DNA of 64,000 bases from Acinetobacter sp. ANC 4558 (GTDB taxonomy: Bacteria > Pseudomonadota > Gammaproteobacteria > Pseudomonadales > Moraxellaceae). Made by a program: the position numbers and the translations under genes. The stretch spans positions 161,043 through 225,042 of the forward strand of contig NZ_NEGH01000004.1 of the NCBI RefSeq assembly GCF_002135375.1. Direction: 5' to 3'. A model generated the notes under the pieces. It had not been told where the DNA came from. It did no database searches and saw only the letters and a list, made by a program, of their open reading frames with translations. Below are positions 1 through 7,763 of the stretch, piece by piece (positions within the stretch are counted from its first letter, which is position 1; the number at the start of each line of letters is the position of its first letter).

Positions 1-454
1 CAGAAGACGGCATACGATATTCAATGATTCCTGGCTTTTCAGCAACCCAGTTATAAAGTTTTTGGGCGGTATGATTGGTTTCCTGTGTATGCCAATATAA
101 GCGGTCACATTGTTGAGCAATCGCCTGTTTTTGTACATATTCAATCAGGCGTTTACCAATATGCTGACCACGAGTTTCAGGTGACACATATAAGTCTTCC
201 AGATAACAATAATTTTGTTCTGCCCAAGTCGAACGGTGAATGACATAATGCACAAAGCCTAGAACTTTATCCCCCTGTTTGGCAACAGCACAATATACAG
301 GTTCAGCTTCATCAAAAAAGCGTTGCCATGTGGTTTCAGTTACCTTCGTAGATAAACAGACCTTATAAAAATCCTGATAGGCTAACCAGTAAGGTATCCA
401 TTGTTGATAATCTTGTTGCAGTACAGGAATCACCTGAATTTCTTGGCTTTGCAT
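1..454 (-). CDS. GNAT family N-acetyltransferase, C-terminus cut by window edge
   Basis: An open frame runs from an ATG at 452-454 off the left edge of the window, giving 151 residues with no stop. It begins MQSQEIQVIPVL. The motif LYVSPETRGQHIGKRLIEY at about residues 93-111 is the acetyl-CoA pyrophosphate-binding loop (R-G-x-x-I-G-K) of the GNAT fold, and it is followed by the usual N-H-x-A-x-x-L-Y segment near the end. The family transfers acetyl groups from acetyl-CoA to amines; the substrate cannot be read here. The gene has its own upstream region holding a candidate MocR operator (527-563), shared with the benE-like gene, which suggests co-regulation by the MocR protein encoded at 3131-4618. 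Family call is firm, substrate unknown. Confidence 0.85.
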   Translation of the reverse strand, partial: MQSQEIQVIPVLQQDYQQWIPYWLAYQDFYKVCLSTKVTETTWQRFFDEAEPVYCAVAKQGDKVLGFVHYVIHRSTWAEQNYCYLEDLYVSPETRGQHIGKRLIEYVQKQAIAQQCDRLYWHTQETNHTAQKLYNWVAEKPGIIEYRMPSS

Positions 455-526
455 GATAATACTCCCATGATTTTGTGAGTTAAAAAATAGATGAGCAAAG
501 CATAATCCTGATATGGTGCTGTTTTA

Positions 527-563
527 AGATACAGTTTTAATATTTTCCTCAGTACCAGTTTTG
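527..563. promoter_or_regulatory. Candidate MocR/PdxR operator, copy A
   Basis: The segment starting AAGATACAGTTT and ending AGTACCAGTT is nearly the same as the one at 3091-3125. Both carry the two conserved blocks at an identical 25-base offset with ATATTTT between them, and they differ mainly in 2 and 3-4 base spacers. TACAGTTT and TACCAGTT look like direct-repeat half sites, as is usual for MocR regulators. It lies about 70 bases upstream of the GNAT start on the minus strand. Binding is inferred. Confidence 0.6.
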
Positions 564-573
564 ATATAAAAAT

Positions 574-1762
574 CTAGGATATTTTTCTATTCATCATCTC
601 CTGAATAAAGATAATCACTACAGTCAGTAGAATAAAAGCAACGGCTAACCATAAAATCTCTATGGCTAACTTTTTATCCAGTAAAAAACTACAGATTAGG
701 GGGCTAACCACGCCACCCAGATTAAATCCTGTGGAAACAATACCAAAAGTACGTCCTTCTGCTCCGACAGGGGGATGCCTTGCGTACCAACATATCTCGG
801 GATGGGGCAATGACGCCCATTAAAAATCCAGCACAGGCAAACGAAGCCACCAATGCCAAAGCAGACATCGGCATACAAATAATCATGATAAGCACTAAGG
901 CAGCACTACCAAACGCTGTCGCAGCAAAAACTGAATGATGCTGAACTCTATCTGCAATAATTCCACCTGCCAGTACCCCAAATGCACCCGAAAACATAAA
1001 TGCAGTTAAAGAATAATTCGCTGTGTTGAGGTCGATATGTAGTCCATTGATCAGTGAACTGACAGAAAACTTTTCAATTGCCCCTGTGCTTAAGCTGAGC
1101 AAGGTAAAAAACAGGGTCAGGATGGCAATGGTTGAAAAATGGATAGCATGAGGGCGAACTTCTATATGGGAATGTTGTTGTTTCTTATCATCTTGACGAG
1201 GCTGAATATGAATCTGTGAGAGATTCAACATCAGTAATAGACCAACAAGGCTGATGACTGCTGCCAAAGCGAATGCCCAATTTATGCCAAAGGTCATGCC
1301 TATACCAATCATCATCAATGGTGTAATTGCAGCACCAAAGAAACCTGAAAAAGTATGAATGGAAAAAGCCTGACCCATCTGTTTTGCAGGAATGCCTGTA
1401 GAAAGCAAAGCATAGTTTGCAGGATGATATACACCATTTGCCACACCAGCCAATGCCATTGCAACGATAAGTGAAATATAAGACGTGCTGATAAAAACTA
1501 AAGTGAAACTGATGGTACCCAGCAACAGGGCATAAATCAGCATCTTTCTTGCCCCAAGACGGTCTACTAAAAAGCCAAATGGGGCTTGTACCAGCAGAGA
1601 AACCACATTAAACACTCCGATTGCAATGCCCAGTTCCATAAAGGAAACATTGATCGCCTTTGGCAAAATGGGCAATAAAGCAGGTAAAGTCATAATATGA
1701 ATATGACTAATGGCATGAACAATAGAGATGTAAGTTAAGAGAACTTTAGCACTTCTTTCCAA
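574..1762 (-). pseudogene. MFS transporter broken by a +1 frameshift
   Basis: Two overlapping minus-strand frames together make one major facilitator protein of about 395 residues. The first (1762 down to about 770) starts MERSAKVLLTYISIVHAISH and covers the first ten or so membrane helices, with the A-motif-like D-R-L-G-A-R after helix 2. The second (about 770 to 574) supplies the last two helices and ends MMNRKIS. They join if one C is removed from the C5 run near 768-773: this restores RKASPVGAEGRTFG, the loop expected between helices 10 and 11. As given, translation stops after a nonsense tail ending FWYCFHRI. The gene follows the BenE-like gene by 67 bases and was probably in its operon. 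The family has mixed substrates, so none is named. A sequencing slip in the homopolymer is possible. Confidence 0.8.
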
Positions 1763-1829
1763 TGGATTGCCTCAAGATGATTAAATTACAAAAAGGGTAT
1801 GCGTGATACCCTGAATATCAATGGCTGAC

Positions 1830-3026
1830 TCATGAACTGAACTTAAATTTACCATTCAGTACAAGATAAGAAATTAATCCTAGAACTAATCCCCAGAATG
1901 CCCCACCAATCCCAAATAAGCTAATATTGGCAGCAGTGGCAACAAAGGTAATTAAAGCAGCTTCACGACTATCAACATCACTCATGGCATTGGCAAGGCT
2001 TCCTGAAATCGTGCCTAATAAGGCAAGCCCAGCCAGTGTGCTAATAAATGCGGTTGGAAATGCTGTAAATACTGCGGCCAATGTCACGCCAAAAATCCCG
2101 ACCAAAATATAAAATATCCCTGCGGCAATCCCTGCGACCCAGCGTTTTGATGGGTCTTCATGTGATTCCTTACCTGTACAGATTGCTGCGGTAATGGCAG
2201 CCAGATTAAACGCATGTGAACCAAAAAATGCCATGATAAATGAGCCTAAACCTGTCACAGCCAGAATCGGTTTGGCACTGGTTTTAAAACCATCATTTTT
2301 AAGCACAAAAAAACCTGGCATATATTGCCCTGTTAAGGTAATGAGGAATAAAGGTAAGGCAATACTGAGTATTGAGTTAATCGAAAACTCAGGTGTGGTA
2401 AAAATCGGTGATGCCAATTTTAGCTCAAATCCAGCAAAGTCAATTCGTGATTGCAACATCAGGAAAATAAAACCAAAAACTAAAACGCTGACAATGGCAT
2501 AGCGTGCTGAAAAACGCTTGGTGATGAGGTAAACAAAAAATAATGAAATCGCCAGAAATGGGTCAATGGTCATATTGGTAAAGGCCGCAATCCCAAACTG
2601 TAATAAAATTCCTGCCAATAAACCAGAGGCAATGCCAATCGGAATCAGGCGAATAAATTTTTCAAAATAGCCTGTAATCCCTAAAATGACAAAGGCAAAG
2701 GCAGAAAGTAGATATGCCCCAATCGCTTCGGCATAAGGTACGGTCACAAGAGCAGTAATCAGGAAAGCTGCCGCAGGGGTAGACCATGCAGTAATAATCG
2801 GTTCTCGTGTGTACCAGCTTAATATTATCCCTGTGATACCGACCCCAATCGAAATCGACCATACCCATGAAGAGGTAAGCTCAGGGCTAAGTCCTGCCAT
2901 CTGTGCAGCCTGAAAGATTAAAATAAATGTACCGCCATAATTGACAATGACTGAGATTAAACCTGCCATAATTGGGGGCAGCAAATCATTGGAATGACGC
3001 TGAAAAGATGAGTATTGACCAGACAT
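1830..3026 (-). CDS. BenE/YdcO-family membrane transporter
   Basis: This 398-residue hydrophobic protein has about 12 predicted membrane helices and matches the BenE family in length and in segments such as PPIMAGLISVIVNYGGTF, AWSTPAAAFLITA and SHAFNLAAITAAICTG. Family members are proton-coupled importers named for benzoate, but most paralogues (for example YdcO) have no proven substrate. There are no benzoate-catabolic genes beside it, so a benzoate role is not supported. It is divergent from the MocR-type regulator at 3131; the 104-base gap holds candidate operator copy B, so control by that regulator is likely. The MFS gene downstream would be co-transcribed. Confidence 0.88.
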   Translation of the reverse strand: MSGQYSSFQRHSNDLLPPIMAGLISVIVNYGGTFILIFQAAQMAGLSPELTSSWVWSISIGVGITGIILSWYTREPIITAWSTPAAAFLITALVTVPYAEAIGAYLLSAFAFVILGITGYFEKFIRLIPIGIASGLLAGILLQFGIAAFTNMTIDPFLAISLFFVYLITKRFSARYAIVSVLVFGFIFLMLQSRIDFAGFELKLASPIFTTPEFSINSILSIALPLFLITLTGQYMPGFFVLKNDGFKTSAKPILAVTGLGSFIMAFFGSHAFNLAAITAAICTGKESHEDPSKRWVAGIAAGIFYILVGIFGVTLAAVFTAFPTAFISTLAGLALLGTISGSLANAMSDVDSREAALITFVATAANISLFGIGGAFWGLVLGLISYLVLNGKFKFSS

Positions 3027-3090
3027 AACCCAACCCCTGAAAATTTAAAAATTAAGTAGCAGAGTGTATTTTTAATGATGGTATTGTCAT

Positions 3091-3125
3091 AAGATACAGT
3101 TTGGATATTTTTTAAAGTACCAGTT
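3091..3125. promoter_or_regulatory. Candidate MocR/PdxR operator, copy B
   Basis: This is the second copy of the element at 527-563, with the same two blocks (AAGATACAGTTT and AGTACCAGTT) at the same 25-base offset. It lies in the divergent gap between the BenE-like gene (start 3026) and the MocR regulator (start 3131), and abuts the regulator's own start codon, which suits autoregulation as well as control of the transporter. Confidence 0.62.
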
Positions 3126-3130
3126 CAATC

Positions 3131-4618
3131 ATGGCAACGCCACCTTCTGCTTATTTCCCACACTTAATTTTGCCCAAAGGACAGCAGATTAAAGACGGTT
3201 TATATTGTATTTTGCGTGATGCGATTTTAGAGGGCCGCCTATCTGCGGGTACAAAATTGCCCTCAAGCCGTGCTTTGGCAGAAATGATGTTGATTTCCCG
3301 TAATTCGGTCTTGGCAGCGTTGGAACGTTTGCTTGATGAGGGCTATTTGGTCACTAAACCGAGTTCAGGCACGTATGTTGCCGATATTATCCCTGACCAA
3401 CTGATTCAAATTCAAAATGATAGACAACAAGCGGTATATCAGTCCACACAAACACTCAACATTAATCCTTATATCGCCAATTTATTGCCACATTGGCACC
3501 AGCAGAGTTTTTCTAACCAAGAAAAGAAAATGTTTCATATCGGTGTGGGCTGTGTGGACTTATTCCCCCATCAACTTTGGGGGAAATTATTAGGTCGAGC
3601 ATGGCGACAGTCCTATTATCAACTTGGACAATTCCATGACCCAAGAGGATATTTGCCATTGCGTCAGGCAATTTGCCAATACGTCCAATCAACACGAGGG
3701 TTAAACTGTAACGAAGAACAAATTCTGATAGTGAATGGGACACAGCAGGCAATCCATCTGGCAGCTTATGCCCTGTTACAGCCACATGACCAAGTATGCT
3801 TAGATGAACCAGGTTATGATTCGGCTCTTCATATATTTCGTAGCTTTGACGTGACTGTGCAGCCGATTGAAAGTGATGATGAGGGGATGAAAATTCCAGA
3901 GATTATTCAGCACCATGCAGCCAGTAAATTAGTCTATACTGCTCCCTCGCATCAGTTTCCACTGGGTGGTACATTAAGCCTTGCCCGACGTTTTGCCTTA
4001 CTGGATTGGGCGGCTCAACAACAAAAATGGATTTTTGAAGATGACTATAACAGCGAGTTTCGTTATGGCACACACCCGATTCAGGCATTGCAGGGTTTAG
4101 ACCAACAGCAACGGGTAATTTATGCAGGCACATTTTCCAAAATGATGTTTCCTGAATTTCGACTTGGATTTATGGTCGTTCCAGAAGCCTTAATTGATAC
4201 ATTTAGTTTGGCAAAATATTATACTGACACTCGTAGTTCTTATCTGGAACAAGTGGCACTGACTGAATTTATAAAAGATGGTCATTATGCTCGGCATGTG
4301 CGTAAAATCCGTAAAGCATGTTATGAACGGCAGCAGACTTTAATTGCAGCGATTCAACATCATCTCTCGAATGTATTGGATGTACAATCTACCGATTCAG
4401 GGATTCATCTGGTATGTTGGCTAAAAGCAAATTGGACAGAGCAGGATTTTATAGCCCAATGTATACAAGTAGGTTTATCGGTACAACCATTATCCCGATA
4501 TTGTCAGGTTTCATCGCAAAAAGCAGCCGTACTGTTTGGTTATGCGGCACATACACCTGATGAAATCAAAGAGCATATAGAGAAACTGGCAAGACAAATT
4601 CAAAAAGAGACGATTTAA
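3131..4618 (+). CDS. MocR/PdxR-type GntR-aminotransferase regulator
   Basis: The 495-residue product has an N-terminal GntR winged helix (about residues 15-85, with TKLPSSRALAEMMLISRNSV and SSGTYVAD) joined by a linker to a fold-type I aminotransferase-like domain (about 130-490). The pyridoxal phosphate lysine is K337 in YAGTFSKMMFPEFRLGF, and D304 in FEDDYNSEF would contact the cofactor's pyridine nitrogen. MocR proteins are DNA-binding regulators that use PLP as an effector rather than catalysing transamination. It is divergent from the BenE-like gene, and the repeated element at 3091-3125 and 527-563 is its likely operator. No vitamin B6 genes lie nearby, so PdxR function proper is not claimed. 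ATG at 3131 fits the domain start. Confidence 0.9.
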   Translation: MATPPSAYFPHLILPKGQQIKDGLYCILRDAILEGRLSAGTKLPSSRALAEMMLISRNSVLAALERLLDEGYLVTKPSSGTYVADIIPDQLIQIQNDRQQAVYQSTQTLNINPYIANLLPHWHQQSFSNQEKKMFHIGVGCVDLFPHQLWGKLLGRAWRQSYYQLGQFHDPRGYLPLRQAICQYVQSTRGLNCNEEQILIVNGTQQAIHLAAYALLQPHDQVCLDEPGYDSALHIFRSFDVTVQPIESDDEGMKIPEIIQHHAASKLVYTAPSHQFPLGGTLSLARRFALLDWAAQQQKWIFEDDYNSEFRYGTHPIQALQGLDQQQRVIYAGTFSKMMFPEFRLGFMVVPEALIDTFSLAKYYTDTRSSYLEQVALTEFIKDGHYARHVRKIRKACYERQQTLIAAIQHHLSNVLDVQSTDSGIHLVCWLKANWTEQDFIAQCIQVGLSVQPLSRYCQVSSQKAAVLFGYAAHTPDEIKEHIEKLARQIQKETI

Positions 4619-4918
4619 GGAATTAGAAAGTTTAAAAAAGAAGTGGTTTCTTCTGTAAGCCTTTCCTCACTGAGACCTGTAATCAAACATTCAATTTAGT
4701 AATAGATAATTTTATATGCAAAAGTAGTTCTGTAATAAGAAATTTTACTGAATAGCACCAACCAAGAAGATTCGGGTTTTGGGGCTTATAGTTCGTTGAA
4801 ACTATTTAGAAAATTTTTTCTTTAAAAAATGATCACTGTCCTCATACTATGATGTGTAGTTGGATATGTATCATTTAACATAAAATTAAGTTATGTGACT
4901 TCAGAGTGACCAAAAGTT
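4619..4918. other. Intergenic stretch without recognisable gene
   Basis: About 300 AT-rich bases between the MocR regulator and the DUF2158-like gene. I see no open frame with family resemblance, no strong terminator and no clear transposon end. One TGT near 4855 was considered as a Tn7-like left end and rejected. Confidence 0.5.
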
Positions 4919-5095
4919 TTAAGAATTTTGTTTTTTCTTTAAAGCAGTGGTTTCGATAGGCTTTGTTTTTATTTCATTACTATCGTAGCAATACCATGCC
5001 ACAACAGCATAGCCATTACCATTTATCTCAGTAATAGTCATATTTGGACTACCTGATTTAAGTTCAACAATATCACCTTCTTGAAAATTAGACAT
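4919..5095 (-). CDS. Small YodC/DUF2158-like protein
   Basis: A 58-residue frame starts at ATG 5093-5095 (MSNFQEGDIVELKSGSPNM) and ends at TAA 4919-4921. It resembles the YodC/DUF2158 family: an acidic G-D-x-V-x-L-K-S-G-S-P start, a central T-I-T-E-I-N-G stretch and an aromatic W-Y-C-Y core, followed by a basic tail (ALKKKQNS). These are small beta-rich proteins of unknown role that often sit in accessory DNA. It is divergent from the broken small gene at 5172, about 77 bases away, and lies on the outer side of the Tn7-like remnant, so it may be cargo of the lost element. Confidence 0.72.
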   Translation of the reverse strand: MSNFQEGDIVELKSGSPNMTITEINGNGYAVVAWYCYDSNEIKTKPIETTALKKKQNS

Positions 5096-5171
5096 AACAT
5101 CCTTACCTTTTGTAAAGTTAATGTACTATATAAATATTAGTTGTTTTCAGTATTTCAAGTGTGAATTTTTC

Positions 5172-5502
5172 ATGGCTAAATCCGCAAGCATTTATGAACG
5201 TATAATAATGTCTTTATCAGAGTATCGAACTATTTCGGCACATATAACTGCTCTTGGAAAAATTAAGATAGTTTCTGATGATGAAATCGTGACAACAATG
5301 ATTAGGTATGTTGCGTATGATCTGCAAAAAAAGATATGAAGATCCTTATGCTAGAAAGGCTGGTCCTATATCTTTAGAACGATGGAATAATCAGATTGTT
5401 CAAAATCTTATTCAATATTGTAACTATATGATTGGTGAAAAGAAGCCTGAATGGCAAATTTTGGCAGAACGTCATGGTTGGATACCACTAAATAAGCTAT
5501 AA
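5172..5502 (+). pseudogene. Hypothetical protein, frameshifted in an A7 run
   Basis: One reading frame starts MAKSASIYERIIMSLSEY at 5172 and stops at TGA 5337-5339. The next frame over continues with RYEDPYARKAGPISLERW and ends HGWIPLNKL at 5502. Removing one A from the A7 run near 5327-5333 joins them into a protein of about 109 residues (junction DLQKRYEDPY). No family is recognised. The upstream AAGTG is a weak ribosome site. The gene converges on the Tn7-like genes and meets their terminator at 5504-5537. Either a real frameshift or a homopolymer sequencing slip explains the break. Confidence 0.55.
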
Positions 5503-5503
5503 C

Positions 5504-5537
5504 AAAAAAGAGTCCACGCTATCTAATGGTGGACTCT
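5504..5537 (-). terminator. Terminator after the tnsB::tnsD fusion
   Basis: A perfect 9-base stem (AGAGTCCAC at 5509-5517 with GTGGACTCT at 5529-5537) has an 11-base loop. Read on the minus strand it is followed by a run of six T, so it terminates the tns transcripts that end at 5555. It may also stop the converging small gene. Confidence 0.85.
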
Positions 5538-5554
5538 TCTCTCACTTCAAATTC

Positions 5555-6823
5555 TTACAACACATTGAGCAGAAACCGAGCAGCTTCCGAAACCATACGC
5601 TCATCACTTAGACCTGCTTTGCGTAGAATTTTCCAACGAGGCAGAACTTCCCCCTTTATTTTCATTTCAATGAAAGTTTTGGTTAAACGTCTAATCTGGT
5701 ATGTCCCAATATCTTCGCTATATTGTTCTAAAAATAATTTGGTTAAAGGTAGCATATCTAGATTTTTCTCAAGGGTTGATACATGGGAAGTCTGTTTCAT
5801 CCACCAATTTGCTGAACGTCTAGGACTGTCCAAATCCCATAGTAAATCATTGTTGAGCTTAATGAGCTGTGTTACAAAGAACAAATCACGGCTATGCCAA
5901 TCCACTTTAGTGCCTTGAGGAATATGTTTCTGGTGAAACCCCTGATTGGTCTCTAATAACCAATGTTTATCATGGCGGTATAACCAGGCATATAAAGTAG
6001 CATTTAAAAGTCGGGCAGGCTTTATGCCATTTTGTTTGATTAAGTTCAGCCAATTTTCTCGCTGTGCTATGGTGAGATCAGTAATATGGTTGTTATGAGC
6101 ATCTACATGATTATTTTGATTTATTTTACGGAAAGAGCGAACTTGGTTGAGAATTTCGGCAAAAGACCATTCTCTATTGATTAAAGCCTCAATCGTAACG
6201 ATATGTTCCAGATAACTAAAACTTTTGCGATGTTTTCTGAAAATGTGGTGTAGCCAAGAGGTCTCGGAAGTTAAATCGGCTAAATAATATTGCTCTAAAC
6301 ATTTCTTTGACCAACGAGTAGTTATTCTTTCTAGAATACGCTCATGCAAGATTTGGTTTTGTCCCCGAATACAGTTATTCTGCCGAGCCAGTTCACAATA
6401 AAACATCGTCCATTGTTCATAGCTGGCTGACTCAGAGGGAGGCAAGGTCAATAACTCTAACAATTTGGACGTAATAAAAATATCGTCGGGATTGGTGATG
6501 GTTTGTTCTGTTTTAGGACATGATTGATGAGATGGAACTAAAAAATCATGCCGATGTAATGATCTTAAATCTAGTTCTGAGTCAATGAGTTGACCATGCT
6601 GAATACTTCCCTCAACAACTTTTAGCAATGCGATATCTGCAAAGGGATCTTCAATCCATTCAGCTTCGTTTGCTTCTATAGATTTAGTTAACTCATTTTT
6701 TTCGATAAGAAAGGGGTTAGCACTCTGACTATCAATATCAATCCATACGATGTGATAAAGTGTCATTTTAAGGATACGAAAAGATGTATCGTGCAGCTTA
6801 TAAACATCATTGATTCGAAACAT
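5555..6823 (-). pseudogene. In-frame deletion fusion: TnsB N-terminus joined to TnsD C-terminus
   Basis: The 422-residue frame (ATG at 6821-6823, chosen because MFRINDVYKLHDTSFRIL matches the TnsB start) is made of two unrelated parts. Residues 1 to about 87 align with the N-terminus of the Tn7 transposase TnsB (compare its M-W-Q-I-N-E-V start and D-D-P-Y-x-H-L segment). From about residue 88 to the end it aligns with the C-terminal half of TnsD, the attTn7 targeting protein: SYEQWTMFYCELAR, IFRKHRKSFSYLEH, ATLYAWLYRHDKHWL, VDWHSRDL and YQIRRLTKTFIEMK. Missing are the TnsB DDE catalytic core, all of TnsC and the zinc-finger TniQ half of TnsD. The start overlaps tnsA by 17 bases, as in Tn7. 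The junction is near 6562. It cannot be an active transposase; whether the fusion is translated is unknown. Confidence 0.88.
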
Positions 6824-7610
6824 GGCGAATTTCCTCCCACACTTCAATATCACCTAATGTAATTTCAGATAATTTGAGCTTTTTATAGTCCTTGGTGATA
6901 TCAAAAATAAAATAACGTTGAGCAAGAAGCTCTCGAATTTCTGATAGCGATGAACCCAGTTCTAAATCATATGCCTGATCTACTTTTTTACTTAATTCAA
7001 TTAATGTGAGATGAGGATATTGAGCAAATTTCTGCATATAGTCATCGAGCTTTTCATAAACAGGGATGGTCGATTCCCTCATGGCAGGATAGAGCCATTT
7101 GATATTGTGAAGTACAGTCGCAGGAATATCTTTTTCTGTCAGAATGTACCAAGGTGTCTTTGTACTTTCCCAATATTTTCGTTCCAGCTCAAGTTTTTCA
7201 ATGGTTCTAATATCTTCTAAATCTGCTACGTATTTTGTTTGCAGAGCAAAATTGGATTGCCTGAAATCTTTACGATCTACATAAAAATCTGAACTCATAA
7301 TTTGTAGGGCATCACGAACTCTAGGATGAGTAATTTGAGCTTGTTCTGCAATTTGAGTTGTGGCTTGAAGTGGTAAAGGAAACTGTTCCCGAATATCAGT
7401 AACTGATGGATTCCAGTCTAAAAGTAAAAAGGTTGCAAGTTCTAAATCAGACAATAAATGATGTGTACGTTTGGTTGTATGTCCATATACCCGATGTGAG
7501 CGACCTTTTGAACCAAAATCACGAACAGTCACCCAAGGTTTATAACTCTTTAAGTAGCCCTGACCACGACCTTCTTTAATCCAATTGTCTTGTTATTTTT
7601 CAGTCGCCAT
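6807..7610 (-). pseudogene. tnsA: TnsA-like transposon endonuclease with in-frame stop at codon 6
   Basis: From ATG 7608-7610 the frame reads MATEK, then a TAA at 7593-7595, then continues without a break as QDNWIKEGRGQGYLKSYKPW and on to the end at 6807. The part after the stop that precedes the possible GTG restart at 7530-7532 (WIKEGRGQG) is conserved in Tn7 TnsA, so the real start is at 7610 and the TAA is a nonsense mutation. Restored length is about 267, against 273 for Tn7 TnsA. Nuclease landmarks remain: HHLLSDLELATFLLLDWNP, IREQFPLPL, S-S-D of SSDFYVDRKD and the Q-x-K of ALQTKYVADL. TnsA cuts the 5' ends of the transposon together with TnsB. Restart at GTG 7532 would give 241 residues lacking the first 26. 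Confidence 0.85.
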
Positions 7611-7614
7611 AGCA

Positions 7615-7656
7615 AATCGCCTGCTACTCTCATTAATTTAAGAATAGCAGGCGATT
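7615..7656. repeat. 16-bp inverted repeat in the tnsA leader
   Basis: Arms AATCGCCTGCTACTCT (7615-7630) and AGAATAGCAGGCGATT (7641-7656) pair with one mismatch around a 10-base loop. The hairpin ends only four bases before the tnsA start codon on the minus strand. There is no T run on either side, so it is not a standard terminator; it could limit read-through from glmS or mask the tnsA start. Confidence 0.75.
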
Positions 7657-7674
7657 GTTATTTGAGCAATATGA

Positions 7675-7742
7675 GATGATACTTTATTACCTAAGATGAA
7701 ACTATATTACTTAGGATGATACTTTATTAATCTCATACAACA
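7675..7742 (-). repeat. Tn7-like right end: three tandem 20-bp TnsB-site-like repeats
   Basis: Copies at 7675-7694 (GATGATACTTTATTACCTAA), 7695-7714 (GATGAAACTATATTACTTAG) and 7715-7734 (GATGATACTTTATTAATCTC) are head to tail with a period of exactly 20. A weak fourth copy may begin at 7654. The array runs up to the terminus ATACAACA (7735-7742), which reads TGT inward on the minus strand. Tn7 right ends carry closely packed TnsB sites of about 22 bp, and this is the same layout next to glmS. Confidence 0.82.
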
Positions 7743-7763
7743 GCAATTTTAAATTATAAAATA

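Larger units (their letters stand above)
5504..7742 (-). mobile_element. Remnant of a Tn7-like transposon at attTn7
   Basis: The remnant lies directly downstream of glmS, in the orientation Tn7 uses: the tnsA end faces the glmS stop codon. The inner parts are tnsA with a nonsense codon, then an overlapping tnsB start joined in frame to the tnsD C-terminus. The glmS-proximal end has three 20-bp tandem repeats like TnsB-binding sites and finishes in a TGT terminus (read outward-in on the minus strand) at 7739 or 7742, which is 22-24 bases from the glmS stop at 7764. tnsC, tnsE, most of tnsB and half of tnsD are missing. The far (left) end was not found, so the 5504 boundary is only the end of the recognisable tns genes; sequence further left could be former cargo. 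Confidence 0.85.

Noticed and set aside
4850..4885. TGTAGTTGG-TATGTATCATTT considered as the missing left end of the Tn7-like element
   Set aside because: Only a short match to the right-end core, no repeated copies, and the five bases before it (TGATG) do not match the right-side candidates ACAGC or GCAAT.
7530..7532. GTG taken as the real tnsA start
   Set aside because: Conserved TnsA residues lie upstream in the same frame, so the gene starts at 7610 and is interrupted by a stop.
7615..7656. Hairpin as an intrinsic terminator for glmS
   Set aside because: No T run follows either arm, and it lies immediately before a start codon.
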